This document shows positions 15,543-22,806 of a stretch of DNA of 38,826 nt, one piece after another. The position numbers and the translations under genes were made by a program. The notes below the pieces were generated by a model that saw nothing but the letters and a program-made list of their open reading frames with translations, made no database searches and was not told the origin of the DNA. Source of the DNA: Candidatus Enterocloster excrementipullorum (GTDB lineage: Bacteria; Bacillota; Clostridia; Lachnospirales; Lachnospiraceae); the NCBI GenBank assembly GCA_019119575.1, contig DWWT01000075.1, forward strand, positions 1 through 38,826, in the 5' to 3' direction. Each line of letters opens with the position of its first letter. Within the stretch, counting starts at the first letter, position 1.

Positions 15543-16964
15543 ATGAAATACGATCCAAAATCATCCCATGCGGAAGAATTTATCAGCCATGAGGAAATCG
15601 AAGAGACCCTGGCTTACGGCCAGGCCAATCGGGAAAACCGCGCCCTGATTGATGAAATCCTGGCAAAGGCCAGGGAGCGGAAGGGACTAAGCCATCGGGA
15701 GGCTATGGTGCTTTTGGACTGCGCCCTGGAAGACAAAAACCAGGAAATTTTTGCCCTGGCAGAGCAGATCAAGAAGGATTTCTACGGCAACCGCATCGTG
15801 CTCTTTGCGCCCCTCTATCTGTCCAACTACTGCATCAACGGGTGCGTGTACTGTCCCTATCATGCCAAGAATAAGCATATTCCCAGAAAAAAGCTGACCC
15901 AGGAGGAAATCCGGCGGGAGGTTATCGCTCTTCAGGATATGGGGCACAAGCGCCTGGCTCTGGAGACCGGCGAAGACCCGGTGCACAATCCCATAGAGTA
16001 TCTATTGGAATCCATTGACACGATCTACAATATCAAGCATAAGAACGGAGCCATCCGCCGGGTGAATGTAAACATCGCGGCCACCACGGTGGAGAACTAC
16101 CGGAAGCTGCGGGATGCGGGGATCGGCACCTATATTCTGTTCCAGGAAACCTACCACAAGGAGAGCTACAAGAAGATGCATCCCACGGGCCCCAAGAGCG
16201 ATTACGACTATCATACGGAGGCCATGGACCGGGCACAGACCGGAGGAATTGATGATGTGGGCATCGGCGTGCTTTTCGGCCTGGAGCTTTACCGCTATGA
16301 GTTTGCGGGTCTGCTCATGCACGCGGAGCACCTGGAAGCGGTATTCGGCGTGGGCCCCCACACCATCAGCGTTCCCCGCATCCGCCGGGCGGACGACATT
16401 GACCCAGATGTGTTTGACAACGGCATTGACGACGACACCTTTGCCAAGCTGGTGGCCTGTATCCGCATTGCGGTTCCCTACACCGGCATGATCCTGTCCA
16501 CGCGTGAAAATCAAAAGACGCGCGAGCGGGTGCTTCATCTGGGAATTTCCCAGATCAGCGGCGGCTCCAAGACCAGTGTGGGCGGCTATTATGAGCCGGA
16601 GCCCGAGGAGGAATGTTCCGCGCAGTTTGACGTGAGCGACAACCGGACCCTGGATCAGGTGGTGGGATGGCTTATGGGCATGGGCTATATCCCCAGCTTC
16701 TGCACAGCCTGCTACCGGGAGGGACGCACTGGCGACCGCTTTATGTCCCTGTGCAAGAGCGGACAGATTCAGAACTGCTGTCATCCCAACGCCCTCATGA
16801 CTTTAAAGGAGTATCTGGTGGACTATGGCTCCGAGGAGACGCGGCGCATCGGCGAGGCGCTGATTGAGAGCGAGATTGGCAACATCCCCAAGGAGAAGGT
16901 GCGTGAGATTGTCAGGGAGAACCTGGTGAAGATTGAGCAGGGGATCAGGGATTTTCGGTTTTAG
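15543..16964 (+). CDS. hydG: [FeFe]-hydrogenase maturase HydG (radical SAM tyrosine lyase)
   Basis: This 473-residue cytoplasmic enzyme cleaves tyrosine and makes the CO and CN ligands (as an Fe(CO)2(CN) synthon) of the hydrogenase H-cluster. The radical SAM cluster motif is SNYCINGCVYCPYH with Cys97, Cys101 and Cys104. The C-terminal second cluster is Cys387-x2-Cys390 and, 22 residues later, Cys413 in CCHPNA, which separates HydG from the related ThiH and HydE. The start is set by GGAGAGAG ahead of the ATG at 15543; a longer frame from 15492 is rejected. It follows the small regulator gene and ends at a strong hairpin terminator. hydE, hydF and the hydrogenase itself are not in the window. 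Confidence 0.97.
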   Translation: MKYDPKSSHAEEFISHEEIEETLAYGQANRENRALIDEILAKARERKGLSHREAMVLLDCALEDKNQEIFALAEQIKKDFYGNRIVLFAPLYLSNYCINGCVYCPYHAKNKHIPRKKLTQEEIRREVIALQDMGHKRLALETGEDPVHNPIEYLLESIDTIYNIKHKNGAIRRVNVNIAATTVENYRKLRDAGIGTYILFQETYHKESYKKMHPTGPKSDYDYHTEAMDRAQTGGIDDVGIGVLFGLELYRYEFAGLLMHAEHLEAVFGVGPHTISVPRIRRADDIDPDVFDNGIDDDTFAKLVACIRIAVPYTGMILSTRENQKTRERVLHLGISQISGGSKTSVGGYYEPEPEEECSAQFDVSDNRTLDQVVGWLMGMGYIPSFCTACYREGRTGDRFMSLCKSGQIQNCCHPNALMTLKEYLVDYGSEETRRIGEALIESEIGNIPKEKVREIVRENLVKIEQGIRDFRF

Positions 16965-16978
16965 AAAAATAAATGAAA

Positions 16979-17017
16979 AGCGGCGGCTTTGGTTTGTTCA
17001 AAGCCGCCGCTGCTTTT
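16979..17017. terminator. Bidirectional terminator between hydG and the AraC gene
   Basis: A 13-bp perfect stem pairs 16979-16991 (AGCGGCGGCTTTG) with 16999-17011 (CAAAGCCGCCGCT) around a 7-base loop, followed on the plus strand by GCTTTT. On the minus strand the stem is followed by TTTTCATTTATTTTT. It can end both convergent transcripts: hydG and the AraC gene. Confidence 0.85.
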
Positions 17018-17018
17018 G

Positions 17019-17889
17019 TTATTGGCCCGCAATATCCCCTTTCCGGTATTCGGTTGGGGATTTTCCGATCAGTTTGTGAAATACCTTGGAAAAGTAGAGC
17101 GGGTCATTGTAGCCGACGGAGTATGCGATGACGCTGATCGGCATGGTCGGATTATCAAGGAGCAGATTGCAGGCTTTTTGTATCCGCAGCTGGGCCTGAT
17201 ATTTGGAAGGGGACACCGAATACTCTTCCATAAAGATCCGATACAGCTGGCATGTAGAGATTCCGACATACTGTGCCACGTCATCAATGGTACAGCCTAC
17301 CGAGCTGTCTGTCTCCATAAAAGAAATTGCCTTTTCCAGGTATATGCTCCGCTTGCCCTTGTGCTTTTGATGAGGAGGGGGGTAATTAGAATGGGAGGCC
17401 TCAACCAGCAGGGATAAAAAATGATTGAATGCAGACAGCATCTCCAAATAGGAGGCAAAATTTGCCTCATAATTTTCATAAATTTTGATTATGGCTTCCG
17501 GGATTTTCGGGGAATCAATGTGCATGGTGTGATTCTTATGTGAGAATTCCGTCATCTTCAGGACATGCGGAATGTCCATTCCGGAGAAGCCGATCCAGCA
17601 ATAATACCAGGGATCTTTAAAATCAGCCCCGTATTTAATGATTTCATTGGGATAACCTAAGAACAAATCTCCGGCAGCAAGCGTATGCCGCTCTTTGCGC
17701 ACTTCAAACCATCCGTGTCCCCGTATTATGTAATGGAGCAGATAATAGGAGCGTACACCCGGGCCCCATATATGGCCGGGCTCTGTCTGCGAATACCCCC
17801 CCGGTATGGATATGAACGGAGTGAACGATATCCTGATGGCAGGTAAAAAGTTTTTTGAACGGTTCTATTTCTTTTGTCTTCTTCGTCAT
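17019..17889 (-). pseudogene. AraC-family regulator with a one-base frameshift at a C7/G7 run
   Basis: Reading the minus strand from the ATG at 17889 (GGGGAG seven bases upstream) gives MTKKTKEIEPFKKLFTC to HIHTGG and then leaves frame. Removing one base of the seven-C run at 17796-17802 restores a continuous 289-residue protein: a cupin sensor domain (YSQTEPGHIWGPGVRSYYLL, then RGHGWFEVRKERHTLAAGDLFL), a linker, and two C-terminal helix-turn-helix motifs (CTIDDVAQYVGISTCQLYRIF and MPISVIAYSVGYNDPLYFSKVFHKLIGKSPTEYR). AraC proteins of this type activate adjacent sugar-use genes in response to the sugar. It is divergent from the permease operon, the probable target. As written, only the N-terminal fragment would be made. 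Sequencing error, recent mutation and slippage switching cannot be told apart here. Confidence 0.85.
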
Positions 17890-17919
17890 AACCAATCTCC
17901 CCTTTATGCATGATTTTTC

Positions 17920-17948
17920 CATATAATGCAATGTTTGTATATTGTAAA
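17920..17948 (-). promoter_or_regulatory. Promoter of the AraC-type gene
   Basis: On the minus strand, TTTACA (17948-17943), 17 bases, then TATATG (17925-17920) gives 5/6 and 4/6 matches to sigma-A. A 9-bp inverted repeat, TTTGTATAT at 17934-17942 with ATATACAAA at 17973-17981, overlaps the spacer and may be a regulator-binding element shared with the divergent transport operon. Confidence 0.5.
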
Positions 17949-18081
17949 CGGGTTTTTTGAATAGTAAGATTTATATACAAAAAAAGAGCGGACAATTGAT
18001 AAAAAATATACATTATGCGCATGGGAAGTGCGCTGCTCCGGCGTGTGTATTGGGCAAAAATGATATTTGGAGGGAAAGTAC

Positions 18082-18957
18082 ATGAAAAAACAAGCCTTTT
18101 GGAGAAACATAAAAGTTGTTCCATATCTGTATATCCTGCCTAATATGATTCTGTTTATGGTATTTATGATTATACCAGTTTTTATGGCTCTTTACTACAG
18201 TTTTATGGACTGGAAAGGCATTGGAGACCCTGTTTTTACCGGGCTGGAGAACTATCAGTGGCTTTTTACGGATGATACATTCTGGAAGTCGCTCTGGAAT
18301 ACGGCGTACTATACATTGGCTACCGTGCCGTTCATTATGGTGCTGGCATTGTTCCTAGCTATGCTGTTAAATATGGCTCTTCCCCTGAAGGGGGTGTTCC
18401 GGGCGGCAATTTACCTCCCGGCAGTGGTTTCTACGGTTGTAGTAGGAATGATATTTACATGGCTTTTCCAGGATCAGGTAGGTCTGATCAACTATCTTTT
18501 GAACCTTTTGGGGATCGAATCCATTCAATGGGCCAACGATCCAAAATTCGCAATGATCATGCTGGTAGCCGCCACCATATGGCAGAGAACGGGCTACAAC
18601 ATGGTGATTTATCTGGCAGGCCTTCAGGGAATATCCCAGGAATATTATGAGGCGGCGATTGTGGACGGGGCGTCGAATTGGCAGCGTTTCCGCTATCTGA
18701 CGCTTCCGCTCTTAAAGACGACGCACGTGTTTGTGATGATCACCTGCATCATCCACAGCTTCCGCTCCTTTGATTTGGTCTACACAATGACAAAAGGAGG
18801 ACCGCTTAATTCCACAAAAACAATGGTAATGTACATTTATGAGCTGGCATTTACCAGAAGCCAGTTTGGACGGGCTTCTGCTGCGGGAGTTGCGCTGTTT
18901 ACCATCATGGTTGTGCTGACTGCGGTTCGGTTTATGAATAATAAGGCAGAGGAGTAG
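18082..18957 (+). CDS. Carbohydrate ABC transporter permease, MalF/UgpA-like
   Basis: This 291-residue inner-membrane subunit has six helices and the cytoplasmic EAA loop, here YEAAIVDGASNWQRFRYLTLPLL, through which the ATPase contacts it. The opening, VVPYLYILPNMILFMVFMIIPVFMALYYSFMDW, is typical of CUT1 sugar permeases. The ATG at 18082 follows GGAGGGAAAGTAC. It is the first gene of a more AT-rich operon, divergent from the AraC gene across an AT-rich intergenic region. The second permease starts 5 bases after its stop. Substrate is inferred from the GH4 enzyme at the end of the operon: probably an alpha-galactoside such as melibiose or raffinose. Confidence 0.93.
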   Translation: MKKQAFWRNIKVVPYLYILPNMILFMVFMIIPVFMALYYSFMDWKGIGDPVFTGLENYQWLFTDDTFWKSLWNTAYYTLATVPFIMVLALFLAMLLNMALPLKGVFRAAIYLPAVVSTVVVGMIFTWLFQDQVGLINYLLNLLGIESIQWANDPKFAMIMLVAATIWQRTGYNMVIYLAGLQGISQEYYEAAIVDGASNWQRFRYLTLPLLKTTHVFVMITCIIHSFRSFDLVYTMTKGGPLNSTKTMVMYIYELAFTRSQFGRASAAGVALFTIMVVLTAVRFMNNKAEE

Positions 18958-18962
18958 TGGTT

Positions 18963-19790
18963 ATGAAGAGAAAGAAACAACTTATAAAAATTTGTACATT
19001 TCTATTTGTGCTGATTGTTGCGCTGACTGCCCTGTTCCCCTTTTACTGGATGTTTATCACGGCGGTAAAACCTGTGGGCGAGATCTTCGCGTTCCCTCCA
19101 AAGCTGTGGCCGTCGGAATTTATGTTTGGGAATTTTGCCGAATCGCTCAAAACAGGGGCCTTCGACGTATATTACAAAAACAGCCTGATCGTGACGTCCG
19201 TCGCCACCATAATTACGATCTCCATCAATCTTTTGGCGGGATTTGCTTTTGCAAAATACGATTTCAAAGGGAAAAATATCTGCTTCCTGATTGTACTGAG
19301 CACATTGATGATTCCGCTTCAGGTGACGATGGTTCCGAACTTTATCATTGCCTCCAAGCTGGGCATACGCAATTCATATGTGGGCTTAATCCTGCCGCCC
19401 TGCGCGGAAGCCTTCGGCCTGTTTATGGCGCGGCAGTTTATTGAGGAGATCCCGAATGAGCTGCTGGAGGCGGGAAGGATCGACGGTGCTACGGAATTCG
19501 GTATTTTTTCCAAAATCGTTCTTCCGAATGTAAAGCCGCTTATAAGCGTATTGGCTATTTTTACGGTGATGTGGAGATGGAATGACCTGCAGTGGCCCCT
19601 TATTATGGTGTCCAAGGATCAATATTATACTGTGCAGCTTGGCTTATCCATGCTGAACGGATCGCAGTATGTAAATTGGAATGATTTGATGAGTGCTTCG
19701 CTGATTTCTACCATACCGATTGTGATTGTATTCTTGATATTCCAGAAGCAGTTTGTGCAGGGTATGGCATCCAGCGGAATCAAAGGCTGA
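18963..19790 (+). CDS. Carbohydrate ABC transporter permease, MalG-like
   Basis: This 275-residue partner permease has six helices. Markers are LFPFYWMFITAVKPVGEIFAFPPKLWP near the N-terminus, the EAA loop ELLEAGRIDGATEFGIFSKIVLPNVKPL, and a C-terminal KQFVQGMASSGIKG, the standard end of MalG-type subunits. The ATG at 18963 is chosen because GAGGAG lies at its usual distance; an in-frame GTG two codons earlier overlaps the upstream stop. It should pair with the preceding permease in one importer. Confidence 0.93.
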   Translation: MKRKKQLIKICTFLFVLIVALTALFPFYWMFITAVKPVGEIFAFPPKLWPSEFMFGNFAESLKTGAFDVYYKNSLIVTSVATIITISINLLAGFAFAKYDFKGKNICFLIVLSTLMIPLQVTMVPNFIIASKLGIRNSYVGLILPPCAEAFGLFMARQFIEEIPNELLEAGRIDGATEFGIFSKIVLPNVKPLISVLAIFTVMWRWNDLQWPLIMVSKDQYYTVQLGLSMLNGSQYVNWNDLMSASLISTIPIVIVFLIFQKQFVQGMASSGIKG

Positions 19791-19854
19791 TATATATGCT
19801 CCGGGAAAGAGGTGGTTCCGGATACGCATAAATATAAACTATGGAGGTAAGTAC

Positions 19855-21243
19855 ATGAAAAAAATTTTTAAACGTCTGGTTGCGGCTGGTTTGGGAGTAA
19901 CAATTGTAGCAGGAAGCCTGGCCGGGTGCTCTTCCGGATCGGGTACAGGGGAGACGCAGGCAGCTTCACAGGCAGAGACAACCGCTGCGGAGAGCGCATC
20001 CGGGGACAGCGGCCAGGCAGCGGAGACAGAAGAGCTGGTGGCAGAGGAGGGCGCAGAAATAGAGATTGCCTACTGGGAAGGCTCCCAGTCCGACAAAGAT
20101 GCCTGGGACTGGGCAATCGCAAAGCTGAAAGAGGATCATCCGGAGATTACCATCACAACGCAGATTTATCCGTCAGATACATACAGGGATCAGCTGGATA
20201 CAAGAATTGCCGGCGATGACTGGCCGGATGTTATGCGCTATACGTATCAGCGCCTTGGAAAATTTAAAGATTCCAATACCATGCTGGATCTGACGCCGTA
20301 CATCGGTCAGGAAAGCCTGGACGACCTGATTCCGGCATTCCGGGAGGCATGCATGTACGATGGGAAACTCGTGGCCATGCCGCATCACACGGATGTAATT
20401 GCGCTGTTCTACAACAAAAAGATGCTGGCAGATGCCGGAATCGAGGTGCCGCAGTCACTGGAAGAGGCATGGACCGTTGAAGAGTTTACGGATATTGCCC
20501 GCCAGTTAAAAGAGGCCAACGGCCTGGACTATGCGATGGGCGGAATCTGGGAAAACAGCTCAGGATACCGCTGGCTTCCCTTCCTGTACATGTACGGCGG
20601 TTCTCTGATGAATGAGGATCAGACAGCGATAACAATGGATACGCCGGAGGCACTGGAGGCCATCAAGCTGTATGAATCCTGGCGTCAGGAAGATCTGATT
20701 AATAACGTAGCATTTACGGCGACCCCGGCATGCAACATGATGTTTGTGGCCAACCAGCTGGCATTTGCTTTCGCGGGAAGCTGGCACTGCTCTTATATGG
20801 AAGAGAATATGCCGGATGGCTGGGGCGTAACCTATATGCCGCAGAAGGATGGAAAGACCGGCTCTGATATGGGCGGAAACGGGCTTTTCGCATATGCCGG
20901 GACAGAGTATCCCAAGGCCGCTGCAATTGTTATTGAATATCTGACGAATGCGGAGAATATGAAAGGCTTCTGCGAGGCAGGCAACTTTATTCCTGTAAGA
21001 CAGTCCCTGATGGAGGAGGGCCTTACCTTCTCATCCTTCCAGGAGGAGATGGAGCTGTTCATGGAGATTGCCGGAACCATTGATGAGAAGATGGCCAGCG
21101 ATGAGACCAGCGTTCCGTTCCAGGAATTAAATATTGCGCTGAATGAAGCGATGGATCCGATGATTGTGGACGGCTCCAGCACGGCCGAGGAGGTCGCACA
21201 GAACTGCCAGACCACGATGACGGAGATTCTTGAAAGCTATTAA
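19855..21243 (+). CDS. Extracellular sugar-binding lipoprotein of an ABC importer
   Basis: This 462-residue family 1 solute-binding protein is anchored by a lipid: signal peptide with LAGCSS lipobox (Cys25), then a low-complexity Gly/Ser/Glu/Ala spacer to about residue 65, then the binding fold (EIEIAYWEGSQSDKDAWDWA, ITTQIYPSDTYRDQLDTRIAGDDWPDVMRYTYQ, ALFYNKKMLADAGIEVPQSLEEAWTVEEF). These are typical of CUT1 oligosaccharide receptors. The ATG at 19855 has GGAGG upstream; the longer frame from 19753 overlaps the permease and lacks a signal peptide. It would deliver sugar to the two permeases. No ATPase gene follows, so a shared MsmK/MsmX-like ATPase encoded elsewhere is expected. Confidence 0.93.
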   Translation: MKKIFKRLVAAGLGVTIVAGSLAGCSSGSGTGETQAASQAETTAAESASGDSGQAAETEELVAEEGAEIEIAYWEGSQSDKDAWDWAIAKLKEDHPEITITTQIYPSDTYRDQLDTRIAGDDWPDVMRYTYQRLGKFKDSNTMLDLTPYIGQESLDDLIPAFREACMYDGKLVAMPHHTDVIALFYNKKMLADAGIEVPQSLEEAWTVEEFTDIARQLKEANGLDYAMGGIWENSSGYRWLPFLYMYGGSLMNEDQTAITMDTPEALEAIKLYESWRQEDLINNVAFTATPACNMMFVANQLAFAFAGSWHCSYMEENMPDGWGVTYMPQKDGKTGSDMGGNGLFAYAGTEYPKAAAIVIEYLTNAENMKGFCEAGNFIPVRQSLMEEGLTFSSFQEEMELFMEIAGTIDEKMASDETSVPFQELNIALNEAMDPMIVDGSSTAEEVAQNCQTTMTEILESY

Positions 21244-21271
21244 ATAATTTTTAATAATAGGAGACATAATT

Positions 21272-22585
21272 ATGCTGACAAAAATAGCCTTTTTAGGGGC
21301 GGGCAGTTCCGTCTTTGTACGAAATGTTTTGGGCGATACCATGCTGCATGACTGCTTTGAGGAGCTGGAGTATGCGCTCTATGACATTGACGCGGTCCGT
21401 GCGGAAGAAAGCCGTATGATGCTGGAGGCCATGAACCACAAGTATCGCGGCGGAAAAGTGACAATTAAGACGTACATAGGTCTGGATGCGTTGGGGGAAG
21501 CGCTTCAAGGAGCGGATTTTGTAATAAATGCAATCCAGGTAGGGGGGTATGAACCCTGCACAGTGACGGATTTTGAAATCCCTAAAAAATACGGGCTTCG
21601 CCAGACCATAGCAGATACGCTGGGAGTTGGAGGGATTTTCCGGGCGCTCAGAACCATACCGGTGATGGAGACATTTGCCCAGTATGTAGAAAAATATTGC
21701 CCGAATGCTTTATTTTTAAACTATACGAATCCAATGGCAATTCTGACAGGATACATGCTCCGCTATACCAATGTGAACCTGGTAGGTCTCTGCCACAGCG
21801 TTCAGGTGGCTGTTCCGAAGCTGCTTGCAGGGCTGGGCATGGAATATGACGACAGGATTCAGTGGAAAATTGCCGGCATCAACCACATGGCATGGCTTTT
21901 AGAGGTGAGTAAGGACGGGAAAGATCTGTATCCGGAGATCAAACGCCGTTCCCTCGAGCAGGGAGCTCCTGCGGATGATCGGGTGCGCCATGAGATCATG
22001 CACAAATTTGGATATTATGTCACGGAGTCCAGTGAACATAATGCGGAATATATGCCCTATTTTATAAAAGCACGGAATCCGGAGCTGATCGAACGCTTCA
22101 ATATCCCGCTGGATGAATATCCGAGAAGATGCGTTCGCCATATTGAAGAGTGGGCGGAAATGCGGGACAAGCTGATTCATTCACAGGATCTGGATCATGA
22201 GCAGTCCAAAGAATATGCGGCATATATTATGGAATCCATTGTCACAAATAAGGCATTTAAATTCGGCGGCAATGTCCTGAATAAAGGCCTGATTCCCAAT
22301 CTGCCATACGATGCCTGCGTGGAAGTTCCCTGCATTTCGGATGCGTCAGGCGTAACGCCATGCTATGTGGGGAATCTGCCGGAGCAGTGTGCGGCATTGA
22401 ACCGGACCAATATTAATGTGCAGCAGCTCACGATTTTGGCGGCTCATACAAAGAAGAAAGAGGATGTATATCACGCGGCCATGCTGGATCCCCATACGGC
22501 GGCAGAGCTGACCATGGATGAGATTATAAGCATGTGCGACGACTTGTTTGAGGCGCATAAGGACTGGCTGCCGGAATATAAGTAG
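21272..22585 (+). CDS. melA: Family 4 glycoside hydrolase, alpha-galactosidase MelA-like
   Basis: This 437-residue cytoplasmic GH4 enzyme works by an NAD+- and Mn2+-dependent redox-elimination route. Seen: an N-terminal dinucleotide fold (KIAFLGAGSSVF), the TIADTLGVGGIFRALRTIP segment shared with MelA alpha-galactosidases, NYTNPMAILTGYML, the metal ligands Cys174 in GLCHSVQ and His205 in INHMAW, and a C-terminal helical half. The CHS motif and TIADTLG favour alpha-galactosidase over phospho-beta-glucosidase; alpha-glucuronidase or alpha-glucosidase activity is less likely but cannot be excluded. It is the last gene of the sugar operon, 28 bases after the binding protein, and is followed by a terminator. 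It should hydrolyse the imported unphosphorylated sugar. Confidence 0.9.
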   Translation: MLTKIAFLGAGSSVFVRNVLGDTMLHDCFEELEYALYDIDAVRAEESRMMLEAMNHKYRGGKVTIKTYIGLDALGEALQGADFVINAIQVGGYEPCTVTDFEIPKKYGLRQTIADTLGVGGIFRALRTIPVMETFAQYVEKYCPNALFLNYTNPMAILTGYMLRYTNVNLVGLCHSVQVAVPKLLAGLGMEYDDRIQWKIAGINHMAWLLEVSKDGKDLYPEIKRRSLEQGAPADDRVRHEIMHKFGYYVTESSEHNAEYMPYFIKARNPELIERFNIPLDEYPRRCVRHIEEWAEMRDKLIHSQDLDHEQSKEYAAYIMESIVTNKAFKFGGNVLNKGLIPNLPYDACVEVPCISDASGVTPCYVGNLPEQCAALNRTNINVQQLTILAAHTKKKEDVYHAAMLDPHTAAELTMDEIISMCDDLFEAHKDWLPEYK

Positions 22586-22626
22586 GCTATTGAATGAACG
22601 GATAGAGACATAATTTGCAGAGCGCG

Positions 22627-22671
22627 GCTGCCTGACCGGTGAGCAATCATCGGCCGGGCAGCTGTTTTTTT
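22627..22671 (+). terminator. Terminator of the sugar operon
   Basis: A 16-bp stem with one mismatch and two wobble pairs joins 22627-22642 to 22647-22662 around a GCAA tetraloop, followed by TGTTTTTTTC. It is a strong intrinsic terminator directly after the GH4 gene. Confidence 0.88.
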
Positions 22672-22684
22672 CACGAACCAGTGT

Positions 22685-22710
22685 TAAAATTTGACATTAT
22701 ATGCTATACT
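22685..22710 (+). promoter_or_regulatory. Probable promoter of the second glycan operon
   Basis: An extended -10 element, TGCTATACT (22702-22710), lies about 100 bases ahead of the Wzt-type gene in an AT-rich patch directly after the sugar-operon terminator. The -35 region is weak at any standard spacing (TGTTAA at 17 bases), which is usual with extended -10 promoters. Confidence 0.42.
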
Positions 22711-22806
22711 TATCCCTAAAGTGGAAAAATACGCGGCGGAGCGCGCCGCTGCCCGGCTTTTGGATATCTGAAAGCCCGCAGCGGATCCGGCAGGAGCGCT
22801 CCCCAG

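Noticed and set aside
17019..17931. AraC region read as two separate genes (227-residue C-terminal frame and 75-residue N-terminal frame)
   Set aside because: One base removed from the C7 run joins them into a normal AraC protein, so they are fragments of one gene.
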